From Triticum aestivum (taxonomy: Eukaryota > Streptophyta > Magnoliopsida > Poales > Poaceae): a stretch of 64,000 bases of DNA. The notes under the pieces are model-generated. The model did not search any database, was not told the origin of the DNA, and saw only the letters and a program-made list of their open reading frames with translations. Every line of letters begins with the position of its first letter. The first letter of the stretch is position 1. The stretch is taken from positions 508,487,914-508,551,913 of the forward strand of contig NC_057809.1 of the NCBI RefSeq assembly GCF_018294505.1, written 5' to 3'. Positions 24,140-35,273 of the stretch are shown piece by piece. A program made the translations under genes and the position numbers.

Positions 24140-26345
24140 ATAGTTAGTGTAAAAATGCCATGGTTGCTTGTCCACTTTCAAGTGACCATAAAAAAAAGGA
24201 AAAAAACAATGTTCATTAACAAAAAGACATTAACAAATCAGTTTGCCATGGTTAACAAAGGTAAAAATGTCATGTTTCAAACAATAAAAACGCCATGGTA
24301 CCAGAAAAAAAACTTTGCAATGGTTAAAAATGATTAATTGGCCATGAACAAAGATATAAATTTGCCATGGGTGTAACTTAAAAATTGCCATGTTCGAAAA
24401 CGAGAACTTTGCCATGGCAAATAAACATCTTAAGTAAACATGGTAATGTTCTTCAAATAAGATATGAAAACGACACAATCTTTTTTAATAAAATTGCCAT
24501 GTTCATGGAATTTTATTTAAAACATGTTAAGTTGCCATCACTACGTAGTTTACACTACGAAAAGTTGCCATGAAGTTCACATATATATGGATACAACATG
24601 GCAAAGAAAATGAAGTTTACACTACAAAAGTTGCCAACATGACAACATATGAAAAAAAGATATGGTGAAAAATGTTTCTCTAGACACATAGAAAATATTG
24701 AAAAAGGAAGAAAGCATCTTAACTTGTAATGATATCGTACATGTAATCGCCGTGAAAAAACAAATTTCAAAGGATCAACATTTTTTGCCATGGCATTTTT
24801 TTTGAAAGAACAAACTTCTCGTATTCTCAAACTAATATGCAATGGCCATGGCAAACATTCTTCAGAACCAAGGCAAAAATGCATTTAGTTGCCATGAAAA
24901 AAAACACATCTATAGAAAAAAATATTGATTTTAGTTGCCATGGCAAGTTTGCCATGTTTTTAAACATCTTAGGTTGCCATGTTTTCGAACATCTTAAGTT
25001 GCCATGGCAAGTTTACCATATTTTTGAACATCTTTAGTTGCCACGGCAAGTTTGCCATGTTTTTGAACATCTATAGCTTTGCAATGTTTTTGAACATCTA
25101 AACTTGCCATGGCAAGTTTGCCATGTTTTGAACATCTATAACTTTGCCATGTTTTTGAACGTCTTTAGTCGCCATGGCAAGTTTGCCATGTTTTCGAACA
25201 TCTTAAGTTGCCATGGCAAGTTTACCATATTTTTGAACATCTTTAGTTGCCACGGCAAGTTTGCCATGTTTTTGAACATCTATAGCTTTGCAATGTTTTT
25301 GAACATCTAAACTTGCCATGGCAAGTTTGCCATGGTTTTGAACATCTATAACTTTGCCATGTTTTTGAACGTCTTTAGTCGTCATGGCAAGTTTGCCATA
25401 TTTTTAACACCTTAATTAAGTCGCCATGGCAAGTTTGCAACGTTTTTTATTGTATTTAGTTGACATCTTAATTTAAAAAGTGTTTGCCATGTTTTTAACA
25501 AACTTAATTAAAAGAAAATTTCCATGTTTCTGCACATCTTAAGTTTACCATGGCAAAGTTCGCCATGTTTTTGAACATCTTAAATTGCCATGGCAAGTTT
25601 GCCATGTTTTTAAACATATATAACTTTGCCATGTTTTTTAACATCTTAAGTTGCCATGGCAAGTTTGCCATGTTTTTAAACATCTATAACTTTGCCATGT
25701 TTTTGAACATCTTAAGTTGCCATGTTTTAAAATAAAATAGTGCCATGGAAAAATCACATGAATTTTGTCATAAAGAGCATTTACACATGCGAAAAGGGCA
25801 CATGGTAAAAATAGGAGGTTTGTTCTTTAAAACACAAAATATATGATGGCAAATTTAGCAACAATGGGCACGTGGAAAATACACTATTTTTGTCGTGTGA
25901 GAAAATAACATGGCAAAAGGGTCATAAGTTTTGCCATGGGTAAAAGCAAAGTTAGAAGATAAAAAATTGTTATGTTGTCAAAGCAAAAATGTAAAAATTG
26001 CCATGGCAACATTGTTCGGATAGGTAGGCAAAGAGACATGATAAATGTTGTCGTCATGGCAACATAAGTTTCTAGTTGCCATGGCAACCACACCTATACA
26101 ATTAACAAAAAAATTGAATACATGGCAACACATCCATAAAATTTACATTGCAAACACAATGTTCATTTAGTTCCATGGCTCACACATCTATAAATTTACA
26201 TGGCAAAAACATAACATTCTTTTAGTTCCATCAGCTTCTAGTTGCCATGGCAACACATCATAAATATACATGGAAAAACACAACATTCTTTTAGTTCCAT
26301 GGCAGAACTATAAATATTGCACTGATATGAGAATCGCAAAAAAAA
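24140..26345. repeat. 2.2-kb array rich in CCATGG palindromes
   Basis: Strongly AT-rich DNA in which ttgccatg, ccatggcaa and the palindrome ttgccatggcaa recur dozens of times. They are spaced irregularly by about 20-40 bp and often followed by tttttgaacatct. The densest part is 24930-25740; both flanks are more diverged. It contains a 209-bp tandem duplication (24992-25409). No long open frame has gene-like composition: frames reading LPWQVCH or CHGKFAMFLN simply translate the repeat. No CACTA, MULE or LTR ends were found at its borders. I recall similar repeats in Triticeae DNA but cannot name the family. Confidence 0.8.
24992..25409. repeat. 209-bp tandem duplication inside CCATGG array
   Basis: The stretch beginning tcttaagttgccatggcaag at 24992 is repeated from 25201 with very few changes (e.g. 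gttttgaac/ggttttgaac, cgcc/cgtc near the ends). Each copy itself holds about six shorter ttgccatg-tttttgaacatct units. Confidence 0.85.
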
Positions 26346-26844
26346 TCGGTTATGCATTCCTGGGGTAATCACATGGCAATTGAAGAGATAAACTAACAAA
26401 AATGAACAAACAAAGGTTGAGCAAAGGTGCTACCTGAACATGGATGTAGCCAACACAAGGGGCTTGTGCAGTGAGCCGCCGTAATGGTCAAGCTCGAGCT
26501 ATGTCCCGGTCCTGCACGCTGGTAGATTTGTAGGAGCTCGTCACCGGGGAGTGGTGGCGGGGTGCGCGTCGCGGGGAATGTTACGCTGGTCAGCGGAGGG
26601 GAAAGGGGATGAGACTGGGAGAAAGTGAGAACAGGTGGTGGGGTAAAAGGAAAGGGATAAGAGGAGTGTGCCGTTGAGGGTGTTCGGGGACGACGCCTGT
26701 TTCACCGAACAGGGACAAGACGTGACGTGAAGCCCCTAGTCTCTTTACGATCTGTGCAAAAAATCCAACGGTGCTGCGCACGTTCGGGACGGGACGATAG
26801 AATACTGGTCGTTCGGAAGTTATTGAACCCGAAAAGAAAAGATA
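26346..26844. other. Spacer between CCATGG array and inverted-repeat element
   Basis: No gene recognised. The left third is AT-rich with a last diverged ccatgg-like repeat; the middle (26450-26760) is GC-richer with short chance frames. It may be part of the same mobile element as the array, but no terminal inverted repeat pair was found. Confidence 0.35.
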
Positions 26845-27820
26845 AGTATATTTTCGTCATTCAACTCTGTCTAAACTATAGAAATCATCCCTCAACTTCA
26901 AAACCATTAAAATTCAGTCCCTCAACTATTTAAATTGGATACTTTTGGTCCCTCATAACACTTGTAGTGGTTTTAATATGACGTGGACCTGGTTTTGAAT
27001 AAAAACGCCCACGTGACCTGGTTTGACCGCCACGTCACTTAAGCGAATGAGTGTACCCGCCGGCTCTCCCTCCCTCACGTTCTCTCGATCCTCCTTCTCC
27101 CATTCACGATCAGACGACTAAGTGCACCTGGTCCCGCATACATTTCAAATCCCTTCTTCCAGGATTAGCATCCCTCCATGATATCCATATAGTTGCCTTG
27201 TTGCCACACTCACACTCCACCGCCAACCCATAATCCAACGGCCCCTCACGGTATGGGATGGGGGACAAGCGACCGAGAGGGATCGATGGTGAAGAACAAG
27301 AAGACCCGCGTGAGCGACTTGAACTGGCCGAGGTTGACATCTGCATGCCAGCCGAGGGACTCACTGTGGGACCCCCCCGCCTGATCGCTCGCGCCGCCTT
27401 GCACAGACAACCACCACCGTCTAAGTCGTTGTTGCCGCCTCCTTGCCCAGCTAGCCACCACCGCACAGCCACCACCCTGCTCAGCCAGCAACCAACGCGC
27501 GTGAATCTCCACCGGGCCATGCTCCACTTTTCAGACTGTCGCCGCTGCTCTAGGGTTTTTGCGAGATAAAGAGGATCGAGTGAATGCGGGAGAGAGAGGC
27601 AGCGAGGCCCTCAGCCACTTAAGTGACGTGACGGTCAAAACCAGGCCATGTGGACGGTTTTAGTCAAACCAGGTTCAAATCATACTAAAACCACTGTAAA
27701 TGATACGAGGGACTAAAAGTATCCGGTTTAAAAAGTTGAAAGACTGAGTTTTAGTAGTTTCGAAGCCGAGAGACTATTTCTATACTTGAATGAAAGAGTT
27801 AGAGGATGAATAATATACTC
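26845..27820. mobile_element. DNA element with ~200-bp terminal inverted repeats, MULE-like
   Basis: The left arm (26845-about 27047) and right arm (about 27614-27820) are inverted copies: gtccctcaact/ggatacttttggtccctc on the left answers to agggactaaaagtatccgg on the right, and ccacgtcacttaag answers to cttaagtgacgtgacgg. The arms are about 75-80% alike. The core (27050-27610) is GC-rich and carries a GRF zinc-finger fragment on the minus strand. Long inverted repeats around a captured coding piece suggest a Mutator-like (Pack-MULE) element. A clean 9-bp target duplication was not found (gaaaagata versus ataaaaaaa). Confidence 0.65.
27110..27346 (-). pseudogene. GRF-type zinc-finger fragment inside inverted-repeat element
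   Basis: From ATG at 27346-27344 the minus strand encodes about 78 residues: a Ser-rich start (STSASSSRSRGSSCSSPS), LSPIPYREGPLDY, then CECG...WISWRDANPGRRDLKC. The CxCG...NPGRR.xxC spacing is that of GRF zinc fingers (PF06839) in the plant 'At4g04775-like' proteins. The usual continuation after the finger (Gly/Cys-Phe-Phe-x-Trp and a transmembrane or coiled tail) is absent: the frame ends soon after at 27110. A captured or relic piece rather than a working gene. Confidence 0.6.
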
Positions 27821-28164
27821 ATAAAAAAATTGGTACTACTCTACCACAGCTGGATTTCGCGGTTAGCCCAGCGTCCCAGCCGCGTTTCCTATTCGAAAAA
27901 GTCGAGTCGTTGGCTCATCTTTGTGAGCTGTGGGTCCCCGGAGCAGGAGCAGGCGGAGGCGCCAACCGGACGCCAAAACCCCGCCCCCGCCCCAATCACT
28001 ACGCCCTTTCCCCTCGTCGCCCCCACTTTTTTTCTCCCACTCCGCCCCCCGATTCTCCCCAATCCCCTCTCGCCGCCGCCAGGAGGCAGCACCGGAATCG
28101 CGGCGACCGAAGATCCCCTCCGACCCGCGCCGAGGAATCCCGCCGATCCGCCCGCGCCTCGCGG
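27821..28164 (+). promoter_or_regulatory. Promoter and 5' leader of RRM gene
   Basis: Sequence changes from AT-rich to strongly GC/CpG-rich at about 27950 and stays so into exon 1, as usual for broadly expressed grass genes. The right arm of the inverted-repeat element ends at 27820, so the mobile element makes up the DNA from 345 bp upstream of the ATG. No certain TATA box; transcription start unknown. Confidence 0.45.
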
Positions 28165-30694
28165 ATGGCCCTGCACCAGCACCACGCGGGGTCGGCGTCC
28201 GGGTCGGCGTCGGCGTCCAGCTCCAGCTCGGGGCTGCACCTGCCCGCCTCGCCCTTCGGGGACACCACCCACACCAAGCTCTTCGTCGGGGGCCTCGCCT
28301 GGGAGACCACCAGCGAGAGGCTCCGCCGCTTCTACGAGCGCTTCGGGGACATCCTCGAGGCCGTCGTCATCACCGACCGCCACTCCGGCCGCTCCAAAGG
28401 ATACGGCTTCGTCAGTGCCCGCCCCTCCTCTTCCTCCTCCACTGTTTCGCTGCTGTCGAATTCTGCTTCCACCTGTTAGTCTTCCTGGAAGCGCTGTAGC
28501 AGTGCTGGATTGTTTACGAGTTTCATGGTCGTCTCCGCAGGTGACCTTCCGCGATGCTGAGGCGGCCACCAAGGCCTGCGAGGAACCGTCGCCGGTCATC
28601 GATGGCAGGCGGGCCAACTGTAACCTGGCGTCGCTAGGTCGCGCCCAGCCTTCCACACCCCTCGGTATTACTCTCTTCTAATACTACCTATTTGGACTAG
28701 CTTGTACCCACATTTTTTAGGCCATTTCATCGAAGTAGTTACTATTGTTTGCAAGTTAATGCATCATAGTTGTTGCTTATTGATGTTGTCTTGTGCAATC
28801 TAAATCAATTAGTTCTGCCACGAGTCTTCCCTAGCAAAAGTTGTAACATGACTAGTACATGAGTTCATGGTGCTTAGTTACTTACTCTGGAATTCAATTA
28901 ACCCCCATCATGTTGCAAAGTAAATCAAGAATTCAACTACGGATAGGAAAGGGCTAGGGTTTTCTTACCAAAAGGTTGTTTATGTGGTAATAATAGTGTC
29001 CTTTCTATATGCATGTGTTCTAAAAATATGCATTGTATATAGGGCGGCCAAGATCAGCTGGCTCCTACTTTGGCGTTCCCGTCCCAAGGGGCATTTATGT
29101 AGGGGGTTATGGTCAGCAGCGACCACTTCCGATTGGGTACTACCAGTATCAGGGATTCCCGGTTCCACAATACAGGTAAGATGATTTCCAAAACGTACAG
29201 TACAACTTGTATAAAAAAGCAAAGCTTTTAAGAAAATTCAGTGGGTTGACAATGTATCAATGATGCTATCAAACTGGCATATAAGACGAAGTATTTAGAA
29301 GTTCCATCTTGTTCCTAGATTGTCTGTTCACGATTTTCATGTTCATTTTAGGCCGATTCTTCACCATTTTTCAATATAATTTGTTCATGTTTATACCCTT
29401 CAATTTGCAAAATTTAAATAGATTGCAATTCTTTTACTGATTTTAACTACCAAGGTACTTCTTCTCTAAAGAAATATAAGAGCGTTTAGATCACTACTTT
29501 AGTGATCTAAATGCTCTTGTATTTCTTTACGGAGGGAGTACTTGATTTAATAAAGATGTAAACGATCAAATTAGAATCTAGAATGCAACCATACTCTGCA
29601 AGATATTTTGTCTAGTTTTTTTCCCAATTCCCCATCATCATGTATCACTTGGGCACAAAAGTATGACCAGATGTATTTGATTTTCCCACATTGTGTAAAT
29701 TATGCATATGCTATTGCTTGTCCCTCGTTAGCCATCTATCATCCGTCCCACTCCCACTCACTCTTTCCCCTGTTCCTTTGAAAATGATCAAATCATCAAA
29801 ACTGCTTGAGTTCATGGAGCAAAATATCACTGTTTGGAATCCATAAGAAGTACATTCAGTTCATTTTCTTCTTTTTTTGCAGTTACTCCACATATGGGAC
29901 TGAATACATCTATCCACAGGTTAAAGTGTGAACATGTAAACTTCAATATTCTTGTGGAACACAAGTCATACTAAGGATTAACATATTCTAGAAAAATGTC
30001 TCTTTGCAGGGTACATTAAACCCATATGTTGGTCAGCAATATGTTCCAGTTTATGGTGTCTCAGCTGCAGCAAATACTGCTAACCAACCATTTAGCCAAT
30101 TGAGCCCATCCATTTCTGGTGGGGGCAACGGCTATCCGATGATGCATGGTTACAGTATGCCAGGAAATCAATTTGTGCATCTCACTGGGTCAAACTTAAT
30201 TAATTCATCCCCAACAAATCGTCCCACCATTCAGGCTCCCTTTTTAGTAGGTAAGCTTTCTCCAGATCACATTTCCACTATTTGTTGGGCCTTCTTTTCC
30301 ATCATAAAGAAAGGGCCTTCCAAATAAACTCAGACATGGTTTCAAGATCCAACTGCATTCACTAAGCAACATATGTTTCCACTCTGAATTATTATGCTAA
30401 CATAAATACTCCCTCCGTCCCAAAATTCTTGTCTTATATTTGTCTAGATATGGATGTATCTAATACTAAAACGCGACTTGATACATCTGTATTTAGACAA
30501 ATCTAAGACAAGAATTTTGGGACGGAGGGAGTACAATTTTCCATTTTTCTTCCTGAATCTTTTCTGGTATGCTATTTGCCTTATGAAAATGTATGTTTTA
30601 TTTGGCTTTTGTAGCAGCACCAGTTCCCTCCCATCCACACTTGGTTGTACCAGCCCACTCACCTCAGTTTACACAAGCTAGTGGTTCAGACTAA
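28165..30694 (+). CDS. RRM RNA-binding protein (RBM24/38- or ARP1-like), six exons
   Basis: Exons by hand: 28165-28410, 28541-28664, 29043-29175, 29883-29919, 30010-30250 and 30615-30694. All introns are GT-AG and the phases agree, giving 286 residues and a TAA stop. A Ser/Ala-rich leader (1-35) precedes one RRM (about 36-112) with RNP2 LFVGGL (39-44) and RNP1 KGYGFVTF (78-85). Intron 1 splits RNP1 between Phe82 and Val83. The remainder is a Tyr/Pro/Gln-rich low-complexity tail ([26 protein letters not shown]). This layout is that of plant proteins labelled RNA-binding protein 24/38-like, including Arabidopsis ARP1, single-RRM nuclear/cytoplasmic RNA binders. The exact target is unknown. Two Stowaway MITEs sit in introns 3 and 5. 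The gene converges with DGAT2. Confidence 0.92.
29458..29538. mobile_element. Stowaway MITE in intron 3 of RRM gene
   Basis: An 81-bp near-perfect hairpin: aaagaaatataagagcgttt on the left mirrors aaatgctcttgtatttcttt on the right, ending ggagggag. TA target duplications are at 29456-29457 and 29539-29540. The left end (cttcttctcta) has lost the usual ctccctccg. Confidence 0.88.
30409..30531. mobile_element. Stowaway MITE in intron 5 of RRM gene
   Basis: 123 bp from ctccctccgtcccaaaattc to gaattttgggacggagggag, perfect terminal inverted repeats, flanked by TA at 30407-30408 and 30532-30533. The arms stay complementary almost to the middle, so the element can form a long hairpin. Confidence 0.95.
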
Positions 30695-31834
30695 AGAGCA
30701 AGCTGAACTATGCACCCAACCATTTATACCTTGAGGTTTGCTTTATCTGGATTGTTGTTATCTTGTTTGCGTGTTGACTGTCTGGCTGTAACTGACACTA
30801 GATTTTTTTGTTTGTGCCAGGTAACTTTAGTTTGCAGCAGGACTAAAAGAACAGTGCTGCTGTATTTGCAGCACTTGTTCTTACCTGGAAAAAATCATCC
30901 TTGTATTCATAAGGTATGTGTTGTATCAAGCAATCATCCTTGCATTCATCGATTAGTGCGTAAGTGCACTTGGATAATGGTCTCCTAACTGGACCCATTT
31001 GAGCATGCATGCGTGACTTTGGTCTGTTCATCAATACAACTGTTACACAGATTCTAGTTTTGTTGATGCTGGTTTAGCTCCTGCAACTTGATTCTTACTC
31101 ATTGATAGTAACTTTTGGGATGTAACTCTACAGGTTGTCCTTATCATGGTCGACATATGTACCTGGAGATCATGAACTGTCCCGATGGATGGGGCGGTAT
31201 CTCAAGAGCGACGGCTGCTCTTATCAGTCTGGCTTGGTTCAAATCCTGTCCTGGTGGGGGACTGTGATCGTCGATGTCTAGATACAGCATTATTGATTCT
31301 GTATCTGACAAGTCATGGATATATGGTGGATGCTGGAATGGAGTCCAGCACCCTGTAAGTTTGACTAAACCAAGGGGATTAGTCATGATGGCACTCTTAA
31401 GAATCAGGGATGAGTCATGATTTGATGACACTGAGATGAGTATCCATCTGAAGAGTCACCAAGTTAGTGTGCTTTAGTGTCGCAAAGTTTGAGTCTTGCA
31501 CAAGCAAAAGTCAGTGTCATGATCTATCACTCTTGTTTCGCACTAGGCCTATTGATAGCCACATTATGGATTTATGATGCTCCGCTCGAGTGTAAGCAGG
31601 ATGTTCAGTTTGCCCAAAGGGTGGCCGGAGATGGTCCTGCGTCTGTACCAACTTCCCATTAGAGCTTCTCTGCGTTATTACACAACTGGTGATCAGATCA
31701 AGGTGCATTTTTATCCGTGTTCCAGAACAAATTGTTGTTTTATAATATGTCCCAGAAGTTCTAATTTACATTCATGATGCTCTGATCTTGGTAGTTCCAA
31801 GATCGGAGTCTTGATGTACTTGAATAATAATAAA
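30695..31834 (+). other. 3' region of RRM gene up to a poly(A) signal
   Basis: No coding gene. The stop is followed by a possible 3' UTR, perhaps with an intron (gaggtttgc near 30734 to gtgccaggtaac near 30823 looks spliceable). An AATAAA signal occurs at 31829-31834. Where the transcript really ends cannot be told from sequence alone. Confidence 0.4.
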
Positions 31835-32368
31835 TCATTCTGCTGCGAGTCCAGTGATGCGGTGCCCCTCATCATGGATTTTCATGAACTCGGTGGCATG
31901 AAAAGATGTACTGTTGGTCCAATTGAGATGTGCTGTTAATTCAAGAAAAATAGTTCGTGAACAATGTCCATGTGGTATGTGTACCCTCTTGCTGGGGTTA
32001 ATGGCCCTGCCGACATGTATACATGTTGTCAAGTTTGATCCTTTCTGCTCCGCCTGAATGGAACCAACACATCTTACATGAATGTGAAGAAACTCCTCGG
32101 TGCTTTATGAGCAAACAAATATACAATTGGTACATCCTATGTCTTATCTCTTGAGCGCTTTATGAGCACGCAAATGTATACAATTTTTACATTTTTATGT
32201 GTTCTGCAAGGCCAGGTGAGCAAGTCATTCCAGCTGCTGGGATTTCCTACACATTCAGAGCTACTGAATCCTGGCGAAGGCTTGACATAAACACACCCCA
32301 GTTTGAATGCTACCGAACCCTGTAAACGCAACTTTGAAAGATCCTATGTCTGGATGTTGGAACGGCCA
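31835..32368. other. Spacer between convergent RRM and DGAT2 genes
   Basis: No gene or repeat recognised. It probably holds the 3' UTR of the DGAT2 transcript (minus strand). Contains the duplicated phrase tgagcgctttatgagca/gtgctttatgagcaaac around 32100-32165. Confidence 0.4.
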
Positions 32369-34519
32369 TCATAGAACCCTCAATTCGAGTTTGTCATATC
32401 CAGCTTTTGTCTTGTACTTCTCAAATAGTTCTTGCATCGCAACCACAAATTGTTCATGTACCTCGTTTATCTGTCAACACCAAGGCATGTTAGGATCTTA
32501 AACAAGAACATGGTTTCAAAACTTGTTTCCAGAGTTGCAAAGAAACCAACATGATAAAATCACACATTCATCATATTTTAAACAGATCTAGAAAATGATG
32601 CCCCTAACGAGCAACTGAGGCTTTGGTCCAGAATGACAAAAATGCATACCAGATTTTGGCCTTGGGCGCTTAACTATCTGTTTTCCAGTTCTGTTTAATA
32701 GCAAAATCACATCTAACATTTGCTCAATCTTTTTTGGTCGGATGCTAAAACGCCCAGAATGATTCTCACCTCATCATATGTAGGCTGAGGATTTTTCTGA
32801 ACCTCGATTGGTCTTCCAACAACCAGATGAAGTGGTGTCGCGAAAGGGATGGGAGTCCTGTATTACAAATTTACACATGTAAACTCATGAATGCCAATAC
32901 GAATACTGAAACAAAATTATTTGGCATTTACGCAAATCAGATCAGTGGAAATATACCAAAAGAAGAAGATATATGCATTCAAGAGCATTACCCGTATTTC
33001 CCGAAGAAAATAATTGGAGTAAATTTAATTGCTCTAGCAATCTTCACAATCAACTTGCCACCTGGCCTCCACCACTTGTACACAAGGCTCTAATAGACAA
33101 TAGCACAAATATATTCATTTCAAAGTTAGGTGGCCTGTTCAAGTCAGCAACCCATCCACTTCCATCAACATAACATTTATTATGCACCCATGCATGAAAT
33201 CAAGGATAATGCAATATTGCATATCATGTGGCATAAAGAGGTGGCGTTACCTGTCCGAAGCAGAAAACTGGGACTAAAGGAGAACCTGTCTCCATAGCGA
33301 TTTTAACAAAACCTTTTCTTGATTTCAGAAAGGCAACCTGAAAATTGCAAGAATTGTTGGTCATTACCACATAAATTGACTGATAACAACATGTCATCAA
33401 TGACTATGCAAGAAGAACAACGCCGCAGACCTCTGAATCATGATCCATGTGAAGCATCTCCTGCACACCTCCAGGCACTACGATGCAGGTATAACCAGCT
33501 CGAAGGTAGGAGTTGAAATTCTTTCTAGAAGCTGGAACCAACCCCAGCCACGTCCATATCTGCCTCAAGAACGGAGTGTAGAACACCTAACGCCAACCAG
33601 AAATTCACCAATTAAGAGCGCACCTACTAACCACTTACCGAAAGACTGAATTCAATCAGACATCGACAGTGCACATTTAGGAAGGTAATGAGAGGGTTCC
33701 TCACCGCGGTGCTTGCAAGGACCTTGGTCTTTGGCAATGGCATGAATCCAACAAGGTCCAGGAGGGCCCCAAGGCCGATGGGCAGAACAGAATGCGGTTC
33801 ATAACCGAACACTGCAAACACACAACAGTAAAATTACAAATCGAGCGGCTCTGCACAAAAAAGGCAGGCTCCAATCTTTCCTGCTCAACTTTTACTTCCC
33901 CCTTTTATTTTAGTAGACCCAAAAAAGGGTAGAGGAAGCTCACCGTAAGCTCTTTTGGGGTCAAAGGCCTTGTAGTCCTCCACATGTAGAGTGACGGGGA
34001 AGTACCCAACGACGTACTTGCTTATGAATCTGCGGAGTCGTCCACCGAATGTGAGATCCAGGCAGCATGGCAATGCACGGGACGACGAATCGAAAGGGGG
34101 AGGAGGAGGAGGGGGGAGGGGGAAGGAGGCGAACCTGGCGATCTTGCGCCCCAGCCTGCTCTTGTCATTGAGGGGCAGGAGCATGAAGAAGAGCTGCGTG
34201 CCGAGCACCCTGCACCATCGAAACGAGCACGAGCGTGAGCGAAGAGGGATTAACCGGCAAGAACAGCAGCAGATAGTGAAAGGAGAAGGGAGACGGGGGG
34301 AGTGGATCGGTGGACGGACATGGCGGCGACGCGGCGGGGGAGGAGGAAGAGGGAGGCGATGACGAGGAGGACGTTGAAGTGGATGGCCCCCAGCCAGAGC
34401 GCCAGCGCCAGCGTGGTGCGCAGCGGCGAGTAGGCCGTGGCCCTGAACACCGTGGTCCCGTCGGGCGCCGCCTCGGCCCCGGCCGCGGCGCCGTTGCTCA
34501 GGCCATTCCCCGCGCCCAT
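32369..34519 (-). CDS. DGAT2: Type 2 diacylglycerol acyltransferase (DGAT2), nine exons
   Basis: Exons on the minus strand: 34320-34519, 34135-34209, 33944-34029, 33705-33811, 33431-33586, 33251-33337, 32992-33089, 32770-32857, 32369-32470. GT-AG throughout, phases fit, 332 residues, TGA stop. It joins an acyl group from acyl-CoA to diacylglycerol, the last step of triacylglycerol synthesis in the ER membrane. Signs: N-terminal hydrophobic hairpin ([17 protein letters not shown], then [11 protein letters not shown] after the first splice), YFP motif in GYFPVTLH, the plant form EPHSVLPIG of the HPHG active-site motif, [10 protein letters not shown] (PGGxxE), [12 protein letters not shown]...LVPVFCFGQ, and VVGRPIEV. 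The C-terminus ELRVL resembles the hydrophobic ER-retrieval tails of plant DGAT2. Length is normal (Arabidopsis about 314). The chosen ATG starts [10 protein letters not shown]; the frame stays open 120 codons further up but is GC-rich leader-like. Confidence 0.94.
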
Positions 34520-35273
34520 CCCGCCGGGAGCCTCGGTGCGGTGGGGAGGAGGAGGACTGGGGGCTTCTCCCGCGTGCGTCGCGCGCGCGCGCTTGCCCCC
34601 TTCTCCGGTGGTAGTGGTTTTGTCCGTGGCGCGGGGGCGTGCGGGCGGAGTCGTCCACGGCCGTGTGTCGATCCTTTTTCCTGCCAGCCTGATTACTTTG
34701 CTTTGCGTTCGCCGGTGCCGTGCCAATCCTCGGCGCGAGGCGTCGGACCGTGCCGGGGCGGATCCGCGCGGACTCTTCTTCTTTCTTCCAGCCGGGTGCC
34801 GTGCGGGCGGTGTGTCCCTGCCTCGTCCCGCGCGTCCCCTTCGGGGTGGTTGACTCTTTTGCCTCGTCGGGATGGTTCGCGCATTCATTTCAGAAGTATC
34901 AAGAGCGTATACAAGGCATCCAGACGTGTCATCAGTACTTCATTTGGTCGTGCCTGCAGTCGTGCCCCGTGTATCCGAACTCCAAACTCATGTACACACA
35001 ACAAGATCAAAGTATAACATAGATAAATTAAATATAGCATAGATCATAGATCAGACATAGCAGGTTTAACTTACAACATGACATAACCAGTTTAATTTAC
35101 AACTGAACATAGCATACGTTATTCACAAAAAAAGATCAAACATAGCAAGTTTAACCGAACATAGGATCACAAATTCACAAAAGTTCATCCTATGATAGAT
35201 AAGATAGAGTGAGAGAGCGTCCCCTTCCCCTGCGGTATCCAGAGCAGCGGTAGTACCTCGCAGTGTAGGCGTC
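34520..35273 (-). promoter_or_regulatory. DGAT2 leader and promoter, then AT-rich DNA to Gypsy copy 2
   Basis: 34520-34880 is CpG-rich and probably contains the 5' UTR; the DGAT2 frame is open through it to an in-frame ATG at 34888. 34990-35200 is AT-rich with imperfect repeats of catagcaagtttaac. No certain TATA box. Gypsy copy 2 begins at 35274, so only about 755 bp separate the DGAT2 ATG from the retrotransposon's 3' LTR. Confidence 0.45.

Noticed and set aside
24837..25740. Several open frames rich in LPWQVCH / CHGKFAMFLN in the CCATGG array
   Set aside because: They are direct translations of the repeat in several frames, with no start context, no domain and AT-rich composition.
24140..26345. 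CACTA transposon subterminal repeats
   Set aside because: No CACTA/TAGTG terminal inverted repeats or 3-bp target duplication could be found around the array.
27806..28681. Long GC-rich frames overlapping exon 1 of the RRM gene on both strands
   Set aside because: Pro/Arg/Ala-rich shadows of CpG-rich DNA. The RRM reading with GT-AG splicing explains the region.
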